A program made the translations under genes and the position numbers. The notes under the pieces are model-generated. The model searched no databases. It saw only the letters and a list, made by a program, of their open reading frames with translations, and was not told the DNA's origin. A stretch of 64,000 bases of DNA from Mycolicibacterium porcinum (GTDB lineage: Bacteria; Actinomycetota; Actinomycetes; Mycobacteriales; Mycobacteriaceae), in NCBI GenBank assembly GCA_002086835.1, contig MVIG01000001.1, forward strand, positions 496,001 through 560,000. Direction: 5' to 3'. Within the stretch, counting starts at the first letter, position 1. Every line of letters begins with the position of its first letter. This document shows, one piece after another, positions 9,143 through 17,737 of this stretch.

Positions 9143-9442
9143 CTACACCCGCGGCAGCAGCTGAGCAGCCCGCCGACCGGCGGAGTCGTAGTCAGCAGCA
9201 GCGCTGTGGGCGTTGACGGCCCCGGCTCCGGTCCGTATCCCGAGCGCCGCGACCGCATCGCTGTGTGCACTCACAGCCTGGGCGAAGGCGGCCGCGAACC
9301 GTTCGCCGATCGGGCCGAGCACCGGTGCCGGAATCGATCGCAGGGCGGTGGCCACGGCGTCCAGGTCGGCGGCGTGAGCATTGAGGGCGTCGCCGAGGGC
9401 GCGGATGGCCGCCATGTCGGCGCGGAGGGTATCGGCGGGCAT
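9143..9442 (-). CDS. EspC-like type VII secretion target protein
   Basis: 99 residues, almost entirely predicted helix, Ala-rich, with a central Gly/Pro break (PAPVLGPIGERF) giving a helical hairpin. The size and the DSAGRRAAQLL end fit the EspC/DUF2580 family of small ESX-secreted partners. The gene is 2 bp upstream of the NlpC/P60 gene, so they are almost certainly co-translated, and the two proteins may dimerise through their N-terminal helices for secretion. There is no ESX core gene (EccC, EccD and so on) in this window, so any secretion machine would be encoded elsewhere. Family assignment is by architecture. Confidence 0.65.
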   Translation of the reverse strand: MPADTLRADMAAIRALGDALNAHAADLDAVATALRSIPAPVLGPIGERFAAAFAQAVSAHSDAVAALGIRTGAGAVNAHSAAADYDSAGRRAAQLLPRV

Positions 9443-9599
9443 GTGGTTAAGACGCCGGCCGACGCCGTTCGGTTCCCCTCAATCGTCCGCTTCGCCCGGG
9501 CTCTTCGCGCGCGGTTTTCTACCGCCGGGCTGCTCCTGCTTAGGGATCACGACCCTCCGGTGGAAAGCGGTGCACGGTGGCGGGACCGAGGCAGACATC

Positions 9600-10337
9600 T
9601 CAGATCGCCGTGCCGCCGCCATCGGCGTGCAGCGTCGAGCCGGTGATGAACGCCGCGCGCGGCGACGACAGGAACAACACCGCGTGAGCAATCTCCTCAG
9701 GGGTGGCGGTGCGGCCCAACGGCAGGGCCCGGCCGAGTTCCTCGTTCGTGTCGCCCCATTGCGCCTGGACGCCTTCGGTGCGGGTCGGCCCCGGCGCCAC
9801 ACTGTTGACTCGCACACCGCCGGAACCGAATTCGGCAGCCCAGGTCCGGGTCAGCGATTCGACCGCGGCTTTGGACGCGCTGTAGGCCGAGGCGCCGGGC
9901 ACTCCCTTCGACGCGACCATCGAGGTGACGTTGACGATACTGCCGCGGCCCCGCTCCAGCATGCCGCCCACCAGTTGGGCCACCAGGAAATAGGTGCCGC
10001 GCACATTGGTGTCGAAGGTCTGCTCGAACGAGGCGACGTCCTGTTCCACGGTGAGCGCACCGGGAAAGGCGGCGGCGTTGTTGACCAGGATGTCGAGCTG
10101 ATCACATTGCCGGGCAAGGGATCGCACCGAGTCCAGGTCACCGAGGTCGGCGCCAACGAATCGGACCTCATCGCCGAGTGCGGCCGCGGCGTCACGTCCC
10201 CGTCGTTCGTCTCTGCCGGTGATGGTGACCGCTGCACCGGCCCGGGCCAGCAGGCCGGCGCAGGCCAACCCGATCCCTGCGGTGCCGCCCGTGACCAGTG
10301 CGCGGTATCCCTTGAGTTCTGTCGATCCGGATTCCAT
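9600..10337 (-). CDS. SDR-family oxidoreductase
   Basis: 245-residue classical short-chain dehydrogenase. The Rossmann motif is TGGTAGIG, with NNAA, a catalytic Ser in VNVTSMVAS, the YSASK active site, and a C-terminal ITGSTLHADGGG cofactor/tetramer motif. Substrate unknown. It begins 21 nt after the stop of the ECF sigma gene on the same strand, so the two are probably one transcript and this enzyme may belong to the regulon of that sigma factor. Confidence 0.85.
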   Translation of the reverse strand: MESGSTELKGYRALVTGGTAGIGLACAGLLARAGAAVTITGRDERRGRDAAAALGDEVRFVGADLGDLDSVRSLARQCDQLDILVNNAAAFPGALTVEQDVASFEQTFDTNVRGTYFLVAQLVGGMLERGRGSIVNVTSMVASKGVPGASAYSASKAAVESLTRTWAAEFGSGGVRVNSVAPGPTRTEGVQAQWGDTNEELGRALPLGRTATPEEIAHAVLFLSSPRAAFITGSTLHADGGGTAI

Positions 10338-10358
10338 GGTGTCCTTACTGTTGACGTC

Positions 10359-10955
10359 TCAGGCGACACGTCGGGTGTCGTCGTCTTCGATCAGCGCTGC
10401 CCGCAGGCGTTCGCGGCTGCGGGCGATACGCGACATCACCGTTCCCAGCGGGATTTCCATGAGAGCCGCGATTTCGGCGTAGGTGAAGCCCTCGATGTCG
10501 GCGTAGTACAGCACCGTTCGGAATCCCTCGGGCAGCGTCAACACCGCATCGCGGACCCGGTTGTCGCAGAACACGTCGAGGGCGCGGTCCTCGGCGGAAC
10601 GCTCCGCGGCCGCGGAATGGATTGCGCTGCCGAACATGTCGCTGTCGGTGATCTCGGCGACCGCGAACGTATCGGGACGGCGCTGCTTCATCCGGTGCGT
10701 GCTGATCCACCTGTTGTGCAGGATGCGGAACAGCCACGCCCGCAGATTGGTGCCGGGCTCGAACCGCCGGAAACCGGTGTAGGCGTTCATCAGCGTGTCC
10801 TGGACCAGGTCCTCGGCGTCGGCATGGCTGTGCGTCAGCCGGCGCGCGGTGCGCAACAGGACGGGGTGAAACGGCATGGCCTCCCGGACGAACCGGGCCG
10901 CCAGTTGTGCATCGGACTCCACGCTGGGGTCCTCCGCGTCGACGCACAGGGTCAT
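10359..10955 (-). CDS. ECF sigma factor, SigH-like
   Basis: 198 residues with both ECF sigma domains. Region 2 is about residues 28-95, with HADAEDLVQDTLMNAYTGF and a NLRAWLFRILHN core. Region 4 is about residues 130-190, with LPEGFRTVLYYADIEGFTYAEIA and a PLGTVMSRIARSRERLR recognition helix. The YYADIEGF-TY-EIA and GTVMSR wording is close to the SigH/SigR redox-stress group. No zinc-binding anti-sigma gene (HxxxCxxC, RshA/RsrA type) follows; an SDR does instead. Control must come from a distant anti-sigma factor or from expression level. The locus lies where M. tuberculosis carries sapM. Confidence 0.85.
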   Translation of the reverse strand: MTLCVDAEDPSVESDAQLAARFVREAMPFHPVLLRTARRLTHSHADAEDLVQDTLMNAYTGFRRFEPGTNLRAWLFRILHNRWISTHRMKQRRPDTFAVAEITDSDMFGSAIHSAAAERSAEDRALDVFCDNRVRDAVLTLPEGFRTVLYYADIEGFTYAEIAALMEIPLGTVMSRIARSRERLRAALIEDDDTRRVA

Positions 10956-11134
10956 CGGGCGGCTGCGACTTTCGGCATGATCAGATCTCCAAGTTCGGGG
11001 GCAAGAGCGAACGCCACCTCAGCCTGGTTCGGCGGTGGCCCCGTGCGGACCCTTGAAAACCCGTAGTCCGTAGTGCGTGGCGCCGTCACCGGATCGACCT
11101 GCACGGCAGCGCCACCGACCGTTAAGGTCAGCGC

Positions 11135-11758
11135 ATGGATGTACGCGTCGTCGACCACCCCCTGGCCGCCGCACGGCTGACCACCCTGCGCGATGAGCGG
11201 ACCGACAACGCGGGGTTCCGTGCGGCGCTGCGCGACCTCACCCTGATGCTGGTGTACGAGGCCACCCGGGACGCGGCATCCGAGCAGATCGCGGTGCGTA
11301 CCCCGGTCACCGACACCACCGGATCACGGCTGGCCAATCCGCCCCTGCTGGTACCGGTGCTACGGGCCGGGCTCGGGATGGTCGACCAGGCGCATGCCCT
11401 GATTCCCGAGGCACAGGTGGGGTTCGTCGGGATGGCGCGCGACGAGACGACGCATCAGCCGACGCCCTACTTGGCGTCGCTGCCCGACGACCTGAGCAAG
11501 AGGTCGGTGTTCGTGCTCGACCCGATGCTGGCGACCGGCGGCTCGATGGCCTACACCATCGACCTCTTGAAGGAACGTAACGCCGTCGACATCACCGCGG
11601 TGTGTGTGGTGTGCGCGCCGCAGGGGATTGAGGCGATCGAAAAGGTCGCCCCCGACATGCGGCTCGTCACCGCGACCATCGACGAAGGCCTCAACGAGAT
11701 CGCTTATATCGTCCCTGGACTCGGGGACGCCGGGGACCGTCAGTTCGGTCCGCGCTGA
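11135..11758 (+). CDS. upp: uracil phosphoribosyltransferase
   Basis: Pyrimidine salvage in the cytosol: uracil + PRPP gives UMP + PPi. 207 residues, full length. Hallmarks are the basic N-terminal block, the [12 protein letters not shown] strand, the flexible DEETHQP-type loop (here [11 protein letters not shown]), the PRPP-binding loop [14 protein letters not shown], and the uracil-binding C-terminus ([15 protein letters not shown]). It lies between the add side and the pmmB/deoD side as in M. tuberculosis. Its 3-prime end overlaps the convergent membrane-protein gene by 19 bp. Confidence 0.95.
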   Translation: MDVRVVDHPLAAARLTTLRDERTDNAGFRAALRDLTLMLVYEATRDAASEQIAVRTPVTDTTGSRLANPPLLVPVLRAGLGMVDQAHALIPEAQVGFVGMARDETTHQPTPYLASLPDDLSKRSVFVLDPMLATGGSMAYTIDLLKERNAVDITAVCVVCAPQGIEAIEKVAPDMRLVTATIDEGLNEIAYIVPGLGDAGDRQFGPR

Positions 11759-13251
11759 GGTGCCCTGGCCGTCAGGTAGGGCCGGGACAACACCAGCGCC
11801 GCGGCGGTGGTGAGGACCAGGACGTACACCGGCAACAGATGGATGAAGGTGGTGTAGCCGATCGCGTAGTGCACGGCCAACGCCGGCAGCGTGCCCGTCA
11901 CGAACCCGGTCAACAACGACCACCACACCCAGCGTTCGCCACGTCGGAACCCCCACATCGCGATCAACGCGATCGCCAGCCCGGAACCGATCAACGCTCC
12001 GCCGAACCCGGCCCGGTCGTGGGCGATGAAGCTGACCAGTTGTGGGTCGGCGTTCCTTAGGGCCGCACCGTGAGTGTGCATGTATCCCAGGTCGGTCGAG
12101 ACGAACACGTCGGTCAGTCCGACGAAGGAGATGGTTGCCCCGGCTACGGCGAGCCCGGCGCCCAGGCCGATGAACAACAACTGGCCCCACAGTGCGCGCC
12201 GGCGCTGCGACTCCGGACCGTCCGGGAGGGACCGCCACCGGGGCGGGTCCGGCTTGTTCCACACCGCGCCGAGCAGCATGGGGAACAGTGTCACCACCAC
12301 CAGGGTGTGCAGCGGGTCGACGAAACCTGTTCCGACGAAATAGAACAGCGTGAGAAACGCGACCGACCCCGAGATCAGCAGGGCATTGCGGGCCCAGACC
12401 AGACCACGCCTGATGCCGCCCCAGCACAGTCCGGTGTACAGCGCGCCCAGACCGATCATGTTGCCCGCCATGCTGATCCGGTCATGCTGGATGAAATGGA
12501 CCAGGTTGTCGTTGATCCGGTGCAGGTCGTCCAATCCCAGGCCGAGATAGGAACGGTCATAGCTCAACAACACCGGCCCGAGTGTGATGGCACACGCGCC
12601 GATACCGGCCACGATCAATCCGAGCCCGGCCAGCACACCCCACAACCAGCCGGGCCAGCGAAACGGGTTGAGTCCGGCGTCGGCCAGGCCGGGAGGCGGC
12701 GGTGACGGTTGCGACGCCGCCTCGATCACGCGGTTGAACCAGCCTGGCCCGGTCGCCAGCAGCACCGTGGGCCGGGCGAGGACGACGGCGCCGGGATCCC
12801 GGAGAGCGACGATGGCGGCAGCGACGTCCGGGTCGGTCAGATAGTGAGTGTCGCCCGCCGGGCCCACGGCGACCTCGTCGACGTCACCGGCGAGCAGGCC
12901 GGCGACCTCGGCCGAATCCACGCGGGCGATGACACGGCAGCGGCGGCCGGCGGCGGCCTCCCGCACGGTCTCGACGTCGTCGGCCGATACCGGCGCGATC
13001 TCGATCAGGCCGGCACCCTGGACCGGTAGCACCAGCACTGCGTCGCGAGCCACCGCCGGCGGCACCACCGCCCCGAACCGGCCCACCCAGTCGGGCGGTA
13101 CCGGTGGATGATCGAAAACCCGCGGAATCCAGCGATACCCGCCCGCCTCGACCAGCGTGGCCAAGAACCGTAGAGCCCAGCGCTGGGTACGGCGTTCCCC
13201 GATGACCGCGGACGCGATGGGGCGCAGCGGTTGATAGGTCCAGTCCGGCAT
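11740..13251 (-). CDS. membrane protein with internally duplicated four-helix domain
   Basis: 503 residues. Residues 1-185 form a soluble domain that faintly recalls the start of class 2 dihydroorotate dehydrogenases ([16 protein letters not shown]) but lacks their FMN and catalytic motifs. Residues about 200-485 contain about eight hydrophobic segments as two repeats. Repeat 1 (about 203-330) and repeat 2 (about 353-482) share an LVxFIxHDR motif (HDR at 256-258 and 411-413), a GxxxGxGLA/LY helix, a WG-RRG turn and a final HxL-containing helix. I do not know its function. It lies 11 bp after pmmB on the same strand and may be co-transcribed with it. Confidence 0.7.
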   Translation of the reverse strand: MPDWTYQPLRPIASAVIGERRTQRWALRFLATLVEAGGYRWIPRVFDHPPVPPDWVGRFGAVVPPAVARDAVLVLPVQGAGLIEIAPVSADDVETVREAAAGRRCRVIARVDSAEVAGLLAGDVDEVAVGPAGDTHYLTDPDVAAAIVALRDPGAVVLARPTVLLATGPGWFNRVIEAASQPSPPPPGLADAGLNPFRWPGWLWGVLAGLGLIVAGIGACAITLGPVLLSYDRSYLGLGLDDLHRINDNLVHFIQHDRISMAGNMIGLGALYTGLCWGGIRRGLVWARNALLISGSVAFLTLFYFVGTGFVDPLHTLVVVTLFPMLLGAVWNKPDPPRWRSLPDGPESQRRRALWGQLLFIGLGAGLAVAGATISFVGLTDVFVSTDLGYMHTHGAALRNADPQLVSFIAHDRAGFGGALIGSGLAIALIAMWGFRRGERWVWWSLLTGFVTGTLPALAVHYAIGYTTFIHLLPVYVLVLTTAAALVLSRPYLTARAPQRGPN

Positions 13252-13262
13252 CGCGTTTGCGG

Positions 13263-14879
13263 CTACCAGCGTGCAGCCGCGTCGGCCAGATCCTGGCTGA
13301 GTTTCTGGGCATGCGCCCGGGCGGTGTTCAGGTCATCGGTCGGCGCGCAGCGGACTTCGGTGTAGGACTTGAGTTTCGGTTCGGTACCCGACGGGCGCAC
13401 CACCACTCGGACCGAGGTGTCGGCATCGCTGCCGGTGAAGATCAGGGCGTCGGTGCGCTGTTGCCCGACCCGCTCCTGCAGGTCCTCCACAGTGACGGCG
13501 ATACCGGCCAACTCGGTCGGCGGGGTTTCGCGCAACCGGGCCATGGCGGCTTCGGCATCATCGACGTGGCGGGTGATGGCTCCCGTCACGTGCACGCCGT
13601 GGAACTTGGCCAGATCGTCGAGTGCGTCGAGCACGGTGCGTCCCTGATCGCGCAGTGCGGCCACCAGGTCGGCGGCCAGGATCGCGGCGCTGATTCCGTC
13701 CTTGTCGCGCACCGAGGCCGGATCGACACAATGGCCGATGGCCTCCTCGTAGGCATAGACCAGGGTGTTGCCGGGTGACTGGGCGCGGGCCAACCATTTG
13801 AACCCGGTGAGCGTTTCGGCGTGCTGGGCACCGTGTGCCTTCGCGATCGATGCCAGCATCCGCGACGAGACCACGGTGCTGGCCACCAGCGCCGCTTCGC
13901 TGACCGGGCCCGGCTCGAGCTGGGACAGGATGTAATCGCCCAGCAGCCAACCCGTTTCGTCGCCGGTGAGCATGCGCCAGCCGTCGGGTCCTGGCACTCC
14001 GACGGCGCACCGATCGGCATCGGGATCCAGTGCGATCGCGATCTCCGCGTCGACGTCGTCGGCCAGGGCCAGGAGCGCGTCGACGGCGCCGGGCTCCTCG
14101 GGGTTGGGAAAGGTGACGGTGGGGAAGTTCGGGTCGGGGTTGAACTGTTCCTCGACCACGTGCACGTCGTCGAATCCGGCCAGGGCGAGTGCATCCAGTG
14201 CGTATTCGCCGCCCACACCGTGCAGCGGTGTCAGTGCCACCCGCACCGAGCCGGTGGCGCGGCGTACCCGCGCGGCCCGTTCCAGGTAGCCGTAGACCTG
14301 GTGAAGGCCGCCGGTTTCCACTGCAGCCCTGGGTATCTCGTCGGCGTACGGGGCGCGGGCCACCGCGGCCTCGATCTCGCGGTCGGCGGGGGAGATGAGC
14401 TGCATGCCGCCGTCGAGAAACACCTTGTAACCGTTGTCCGTAGGCGGATTGTGCGATGCGGTGATCTGGATCCCGGCCACCGCGGGCAGGTGCCGGACCG
14501 TGTAGGCGACCACCGGAGTCGGCACGGACGCCATCATGAGGAGGACCTGGAAGCCCTCGGCGGCAAGGACTTCGGCAGCGGCCAACGCGAACTCGTCGGA
14601 GCGGTGCCGCGCGTCACGGCCCACGACCACGTGCGACCCGCCCAGGCACCTGTCCTTGAGGACCTGCGCCAGCGCCCACGTGGTGCGCATGACGACAGCC
14701 AGGTTCATCGCGTCGGGCCCGCCGCGCAACGGTCCGCGCAACCCGGCGGTCCCGAAGGTCAGCGGGTTGCTGAATCGGCGGTCGAGCTCATCCGGGCTGC
14801 AGGCGGACAATTCGGCCGCGGTCTGAGGGTCGGGGTCATGTGCGATCCAATCGGCGGCGGCGGTCGCGATGGAGGTCAT
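13263..14879 (-). CDS. pmmB: phosphomannomutase/phosphoglucomutase family enzyme
   Basis: 538 residues, the length of the mycobacterial PmmB group. It interconverts hexose-1- and hexose-6-phosphates in the cytosol. Visible signatures are the sugar-binding TFGTAGLRGP start, the phosphoserine loop TASHNPPTDNG (Ser142), the Mg-binding DPDADRCAVG loop, the substrate-specificity YEEAIG motif and the C-terminal phosphate-binding RPSGTEPKLK loop. The start codon overlaps the MarR gene stop (ATGA), so they are translationally coupled. Physiological sugar preference cannot be read from sequence; the gene neighbours nucleoside phosphorylase genes as in M. tuberculosis, so ribose-1-phosphate conversion is also conceivable. 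Confidence 0.9.
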   Translation of the reverse strand: MTSIATAAADWIAHDPDPQTAAELSACSPDELDRRFSNPLTFGTAGLRGPLRGGPDAMNLAVVMRTTWALAQVLKDRCLGGSHVVVGRDARHRSDEFALAAAEVLAAEGFQVLLMMASVPTPVVAYTVRHLPAVAGIQITASHNPPTDNGYKVFLDGGMQLISPADREIEAAVARAPYADEIPRAAVETGGLHQVYGYLERAARVRRATGSVRVALTPLHGVGGEYALDALALAGFDDVHVVEEQFNPDPNFPTVTFPNPEEPGAVDALLALADDVDAEIAIALDPDADRCAVGVPGPDGWRMLTGDETGWLLGDYILSQLEPGPVSEAALVASTVVSSRMLASIAKAHGAQHAETLTGFKWLARAQSPGNTLVYAYEEAIGHCVDPASVRDKDGISAAILAADLVAALRDQGRTVLDALDDLAKFHGVHVTGAITRHVDDAEAAMARLRETPPTELAGIAVTVEDLQERVGQQRTDALIFTGSDADTSVRVVVRPSGTEPKLKSYTEVRCAPTDDLNTARAHAQKLSQDLADAAARW

Positions 14880-15343
14880 GACCCAAGTGTGCCCGCACTG
14901 ACGTCGGAGTACGCCAGCTTGCGCAGGACCGGTGCCACGAGCATCAAGAGATCGAACTCCAATTCGGTCAGGTTCTCCCGCATCGTGGCGTGCAGCCAGG
15001 CGTCCCGTTCGGCGCGGTCGGCCTGCAACAACGACGTCCCTGCCGCGGTGATCTCGATGAGCTGACGGCGACGGTCGGTGTCGTCGGGACGCCGGGCGAT
15101 CAGGCCGCGCCGGACGAGTTCGTTGATGCTGTCGGTCAGTGACTGCGCCCGGACATGCAGTCGGACGCCCATCTCGGCGGGGGTGGTGGTGCCGCTGCGA
15201 CTGGCCTCGCTGAGCAGTTCCAGCTGGCTCAAGGTCAGGCCGTGGTCCGGGCGGTGCCGTCGCATCTGGCGGGCCACCGCCATCATCGACTCGCGCAGCT
15301 CGGTCGCCGATGTTGCTGCCATAGACAAGTTATACCTTGGCAT
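14876..15343 (-). CDS. MarR-family transcriptional regulator
   Basis: 155 residues from the ATG at 15343; an alternative ATG at 15322 gives a 148-residue protein beginning MAATSATELRE and is attractive because the putative operator would then be outside the gene. The winged helix is clear (about residues 40-105): LTLSQLELLSEASRSGTTTPAEMG, a SLTDSINELVRRGLI recognition helix, then the RRPDDTDRRRQLIEIT wing. The flanking helices form the dimer interface. It is divergent from an AbrB-type membrane protein it probably represses, and is coupled to pmmB downstream by a 4-bp overlap. Confidence 0.85.
   Translation of the reverse strand: MPRYNLSMAATSATELRESMMAVARQMRRHRPDHGLTLSQLELLSEASRSGTTTPAEMGVRLHVRAQSLTDSINELVRRGLIARRPDDTDRRRQLIEITAAGTSLLQADRAERDAWLHATMRENLTELEFDLLMLVAPVLRKLAYSDVSAGTLGS
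15326..15339. promoter_or_regulatory. candidate MarR operator
   Basis: CAAGTTATACCTTG is a near-perfect 14-bp palindrome (6 of 7 pairs), of the CAAG/CTTG type seen for MarR proteins. It lies at the 5-prime end of the marR frame and facing the AbrB-type gene. A related word (GAAGGTATGCC) lies about 50 bp further on. Regulation is inferred from position. Confidence 0.45.
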
Positions 15344-15432
15344 CTCTGCTTAACATGGCATTTGAACCGGTTCTGGTTATCAATAGTTTGAAGGTATGCC
15401 TTACTATTTTCGGTAGGAGGTGCGAGACGGGG

Positions 15433-16596
15433 ATGACGCGGATGCTGCGGTGGGCACTGCTGGTCATCGCGACTGTCGTCGTCACCGTTCCGCTCAACCT
15501 CATCGGTGTTCCTTCGGCCGCGCTGTTCGCCGGGTTGGTGGTGGGTATCGCCCTGGCCCTTGCCGCGCTGGCCCCCGAACGGATGCCGCGCCCGGCCGGG
15601 GTGATCGCCCAAGGCGTGCTCGGCGTCTACATCGGCACCATGGTCCACCGGGATGCCGTCAGTGCGATCGGCTCGGATTGGGCGATCGTGCTGGCGATCG
15701 CCGTGGCCACACTGGTCTTGAGCATCGTGGCCGGCGGGTTGCTCGGACTGCACCGCGATGTCAGCCCGCTGACCGGGTCGCTGGCCCTCGTCGCCGGCGG
15801 TGCGTCGGGCCTGGTGGCCATCGCGCGTGAACTCGGCGGCGACGATCGCGTCGTCTCCGTCGTCCAATACCTTCGGGTCGCACTCGTCACCGCGACCATC
15901 CCACTCATGGTGACCCTCGTTTTCCACGCCGATCGGTCGCATCCGGCCTCCGCTCCGGTCGAAACCGATTCGGCACCTTGGTATCTCAGCCTGGCAATGC
16001 TGGCCGTCATCGTGGCCGTCGGCGCGGTCGGCGGTCGGTTGGTCAAGCTGCCAGGCGCCGGACTGCTGGGCCCGCTCGCCCTGACGGTCGCATTGCAACT
16101 GACCGGCCTGTCCTTCGGATTGGCGGTCCCGGCGCTGCTGGTGCAGGCGGCCTACATGGTGATCGGCTGGCAGGCCGGCATCGCATTCACCCGGGAGTCG
16201 CTGCGTGCCATCGGCCGGATCCTTCCGCTGGCGTTGACGCTGATCGTGGTGCTCGGGGCGGCCACGGCGGGCCTCGGTGTGGTGCTGGCCGAGGTCACCG
16301 GGGTGACGCAACTCGAGGGCTATCTGGCGACCAGTCCGGGCGGGGTCTACGCGGTGCTGGCCACCGCGGTGGAAACCGGCTCCAACGTCACCTTCATCAT
16401 CGCCGCCCAGGTGCTGCGGGTTCTGCTGATGCTGTTCGTCGCACCGCTGATGGCCCGGATGATGGCCAGCATGGGTAGGCGGCGTCACTCAACGCCGGTA
16501 CAGACCCGACAACCGCCAGGCCAGGGCCCGGCGCACGGTGGGCAGCTTGCCGGCCAGGCGCATGATGCGATTGCGGATCGGGCGGCGGCGAGCTGA
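15433..16596 (+). CDS. AbrB-type membrane protein
   Basis: 387 residues from the ATG at 15433, preceded by AGGAGG at 15415-15420 (12-nt spacing). The long family sometimes called AbrB or ammonia-monooxygenase-like is an integral membrane protein with two repeats of about five helices. Each repeat has a Gly-rich loop: GSLALVAGGASGLVAIARELGG in the first and an ATSPGGVYAVLATAVETG block in the second. Transport function is suspected but unproven for the family. The last about 36 residues (after MMASMGRR) are Gln/Pro/Gly-rich, unlike the family, and lie antisense to the end of the downstream monooxygenase gene. A lost stop or a nearby frameshift may have lengthened the frame. Confidence 0.75.
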   Translation: MTRMLRWALLVIATVVVTVPLNLIGVPSAALFAGLVVGIALALAALAPERMPRPAGVIAQGVLGVYIGTMVHRDAVSAIGSDWAIVLAIAVATLVLSIVAGGLLGLHRDVSPLTGSLALVAGGASGLVAIARELGGDDRVVSVVQYLRVALVTATIPLMVTLVFHADRSHPASAPVETDSAPWYLSLAMLAVIVAVGAVGGRLVKLPGAGLLGPLALTVALQLTGLSFGLAVPALLVQAAYMVIGWQAGIAFTRESLRAIGRILPLALTLIVVLGAATAGLGVVLAEVTGVTQLEGYLATSPGGVYAVLATAVETGSNVTFIIAAQVLRVLLMLFVAPLMARMMASMGRRRHSTPVQTRQPPGQGPAHGGQLAGQAHDAIADRAAAS

Positions 16597-17637
16597 TGCT
16601 GTCGCGAGCTCGGTGAGCCGGCTGGTCATCGAGACGACGCCGCGGGCGGTGCGATGCCGGGCGGCGGCGTACTCGTCGAGCAGCGCATCGTCGGCCACGG
16701 CGTCGAGCACCTGCGACAAGCGCTCGCCGAGGACCACGGCGTCCTCGATCCCGAGGTTCATGCCCTGCCCGCCGGCGGGGGAGTGCACGTGTGCGGCGTC
16801 ACCGGCCAGCAGGATGCGGTTGTCGCGGAACGCGTCGGCCACCCGGTGATGCACCCGGAAGCGTGATCCCCAGACGATCTCATCGACGACGGCGGGCCGC
16901 GCCACCGGGCCTCGGTCGTCCAACAGCGATTGCACGAACGCGATGTCGGGGTGCTGCGGCGCCTCGTCGACCGTGGCGACGATGCGGTAGAGCCCGTCGG
17001 GCAGCGGTGCCACTACGACCAGTCCGGCCGGTGAGAAGTAGAGGATCACCTCGTCGGCGGGCACCCCGCCGGACAGGCGCACGTCGGCGAGTGCGAACGA
17101 TTCGCCGTAGGTGCCGCCGCTGAACGCGATCCCGGCTTGGTCGCGGACCGTGCTGTGCATGCCGTCGGCACCGATCAGGTACTTGGCCCGGATCTCCCGG
17201 CCGTCGGCGAAGGTGGCGACCGCGTGATCGGCGGACTGCCGGATCTCGGTGACCGACGCCGGGCGAACCACCTTGCCGCCCAGTTCCTTCAGCCGATCGA
17301 GCAGGAATGCCTCGGTGTCGGCCTGCGAAATCATCAATGTGTACGGGTAGCGGGTCGGCAGGTCGCTGAACGGCACCGCGATCAGGAGCTGATCGCGGTC
17401 TCGGATGGCGAACGTCGGGGTGTGCACCCCTCGTGTGACGAGTTCGTCGACCACGCCGTAGGGCTCGAGCAATTCCAGGGTGTGGGGATGGACGACGGCG
17501 GCCCGCGAAGTGTTGGTGCCCTCGGCCTGGCGATCGACGACGGTCACGTCGTGACCGTGCTGGATGAGCACGATGGCGGCGGTCAGTCCGACGGGTCCGG
17601 CTCCCACTATGAGGACGTCGGTGGTGGTCGTTTGCAT
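16489..17637 (-). CDS. FAD-dependent aromatic-type monooxygenase
   Basis: 382 residues from the ATG at 17637, preceded by AAAGGAG. Class A flavoprotein hydroxylase (PHBH/UbiH-like): N-terminal dinucleotide fold VLIVGAGPVGLTAAIVL (about 8-25), a YLIGADGMHSTVRDQ-type DG motif, and the FAD-binding ILLAGDAAHVHSPAGGQGMNLG segment (GD motif) in the C-terminal half. These enzymes use NAD(P)H and O2 to hydroxylate substrates, including phenols and some antibiotics such as tetracyclines or rifamycins. Substrate here unknown. It is divergent from a TetR gene across a spacer with three matching operator-like dyads, so induction by its substrate is likely. Its end overlaps the AbrB-type gene by 108 bp. 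Confidence 0.85.
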   Translation of the reverse strand: MQTTTTDVLIVGAGPVGLTAAIVLIQHGHDVTVVDRQAEGTNTSRAAVVHPHTLELLEPYGVVDELVTRGVHTPTFAIRDRDQLLIAVPFSDLPTRYPYTLMISQADTEAFLLDRLKELGGKVVRPASVTEIRQSADHAVATFADGREIRAKYLIGADGMHSTVRDQAGIAFSGGTYGESFALADVRLSGGVPADEVILYFSPAGLVVVAPLPDGLYRIVATVDEAPQHPDIAFVQSLLDDRGPVARPAVVDEIVWGSRFRVHHRVADAFRDNRILLAGDAAHVHSPAGGQGMNLGIEDAVVLGERLSQVLDAVADDALLDEYAAARHRTARGVVSMTSRLTELATASARRRPIRNRIMRLAGKLPTVRRALAWRLSGLYRR

Positions 17638-17652
17638 CTTCGACTCCTTTGT

Positions 17653-17721
17653 CAACAACCGTTGGTCAACAACTGTTGATTTCAAGGTAGGGGTCTTCGG
17701 GCGCAATGTCAACGGATGTTG
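17653..17721. promoter_or_regulatory. three CAAC-N4-GTTG operator-like dyads
   Basis: Within the 100-bp spacer between the monooxygenase and tetR there are three dyads of the form CAAC-N4-GTTG: 17653-17664, 17667-17678 (extended to TCAACAACTGTTGA, 17666-17679) and 17710-17721. A GTTG half-site lies at 17732-17735 beside the tetR ATG. Two sites abut the monooxygenase start and one faces tetR. This is the expected layout for a TetR protein that represses both itself and the divergent enzyme. Confidence 0.65.
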
Positions 17722-17737
17722 GCCTACAATTGTTGAC

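Noticed and set aside
9381..11066. A 561-codon plus-strand frame over the SDR and sigma factor genes
   Set aside because: Antisense to two clear families and of low-complexity Arg/Gly composition.
10952..11158. A 68-codon minus-strand frame between the sigma factor and upp
   Set aside because: It overlaps upp and the sigma start, has no recognisable content and no convincing RBS.
11740..13251. Dihydroorotate dehydrogenase for the 503-residue membrane protein
   Set aside because: Only a short N-terminal stretch is reminiscent; FMN and catalytic motifs are missing and the C-terminal half is membrane-embedded.
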